Assembly: GCA_913042885.1 (NCBI GenBank)
Contig: CAJWLW010000347.1
Coordinates: 1 to 5,043, forward strand
Direction: 5' to 3'
Length of the DNA stretch: 5,043 nt
Source: an uncultured Lentisphaeria bacterium
GTDB taxonomy: Bacteria; Verrucomicrobiota; Lentisphaeria; JABSQK01; CAJWLW01
Of the stretch, positions 5,010-5,043 are shown piece after piece. The position numbers and the translations under genes are program-made. The stretch's first letter is position 1. Every line of letters starts with the position of its first letter. The notes beneath the pieces are model-generated. The model ran no database searches. It was not told where the DNA came from and saw only the letters and a program-made list of their open reading frames with translations.

Positions 5010-5043
5010 ATGTTGGAGCAAGTTTGCCTTTTCGAGTCCGGCA
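4903..5043 (+). CDS. Alternative plus-strand frame open to the window edge
   Basis: ATG at 4903 has AGAGG seven bases upstream and the frame stays open for 47 codons to the edge (MNVSDILRRNLWKHVNSLRR at the start). It conflicts with the better-signalled start at 5010, which is in a different frame. The later codons (HNRGMTCWSKF) look less like protein. It is kept as an alternative only. Confidence 0.18.
   Translation, partial: MNVSDILRRNLWKHVNSLRRGYSHQAINTNHNRGMTCWSKFAFSSPA
5010..5043 (+). CDS. Probable start of a divergent gene, cut by the right edge
   Basis: The plus strand has AGGGGA at 4999-5004, and six bases after the GGGG run an ATG opens MLEQVCLFESG before the window ends. The spacing and strength of this ribosome binding site are the best on the plus strand in this region, and the upstream sequence is relatively AT-rich, as expected of a leader. 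Eleven residues are too few to name a product. If real, the gene is divergent from the glycosyltransferase operon and shares the region to its left for control. Confidence 0.4.
   Translation, partial: MLEQVCLFESG

Noticed and set aside
1..5043. CRISPR array, tRNA or rRNA gene, or complete insertion sequence
   Set aside because: There are no regularly spaced short repeats, no cloverleaf or rRNA-like stretch noticed by eye, and no transposase motifs or terminal inverted repeats.

Overview
The window looks like a bacterial chromosome fragment of moderate to high GC, with clear Shine-Dalgarno sequences and almost every gene on the minus strand. The gene types (an SGNH hydrolase, a BNR-repeat sialidase-like protein, an aldo/keto reductase, and a polyprenyl-phosphate-type glycosyltransferase with a methyltransferase) are common in Planctomycetota, Verrucomicrobiota and Lentisphaerota and in uncultured relatives. 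That placement is an inference and is weak; the sequence holds no rRNA or tRNA to test it.

Read in the direction of transcription (right to left), the layout is as follows. At the right edge, 4721-5009 has no convincing gene, and a plus-strand gene probably begins at 5010 and leaves the window. A small possible ORF (4499-4720) precedes a family 2 glycosyltransferase with two C-terminal membrane helices (3507-4457). That gene overlaps a class I SAM-dependent methyltransferase (2767-3510) by ATGA, so the two are translationally coupled and probably act together on a lipid-linked or surface glycan. After a 233-bp spacer with an imperfect hairpin come a BNR/Asp-box sialidase-like protein (1376-2533), an SGNH/GDSL hydrolase (305-871), and the first 17 codons of an aldo/keto reductase running off the left edge (1-53). 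These last three look like a module for removing and processing sugars or acyl groups from glycans.

The oddest part is between these enzyme genes. Downstream of both the sialidase gene and the SGNH gene sits a short minus-strand reading frame with the same core, QKFEYVSGLCA-(A/V)-HGVEVWALT. The two 63-bp cores match at 58 positions, and four of the five differences are synonymous, so they descend from a real protein-coding sequence. They form direct repeats about 1 kb apart that bracket the SGNH gene. The spacer between the second copy and the SGNH gene also holds an 11-base C/G homopolymer and an open frame that ends in an ATGA overlap with the SGNH start. I read this interval as decayed or rearranged gene remnants, or as a chain of very small genes; the sequence alone does not decide. 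No CRISPR array, complete insertion sequence or RNA gene was recognised.
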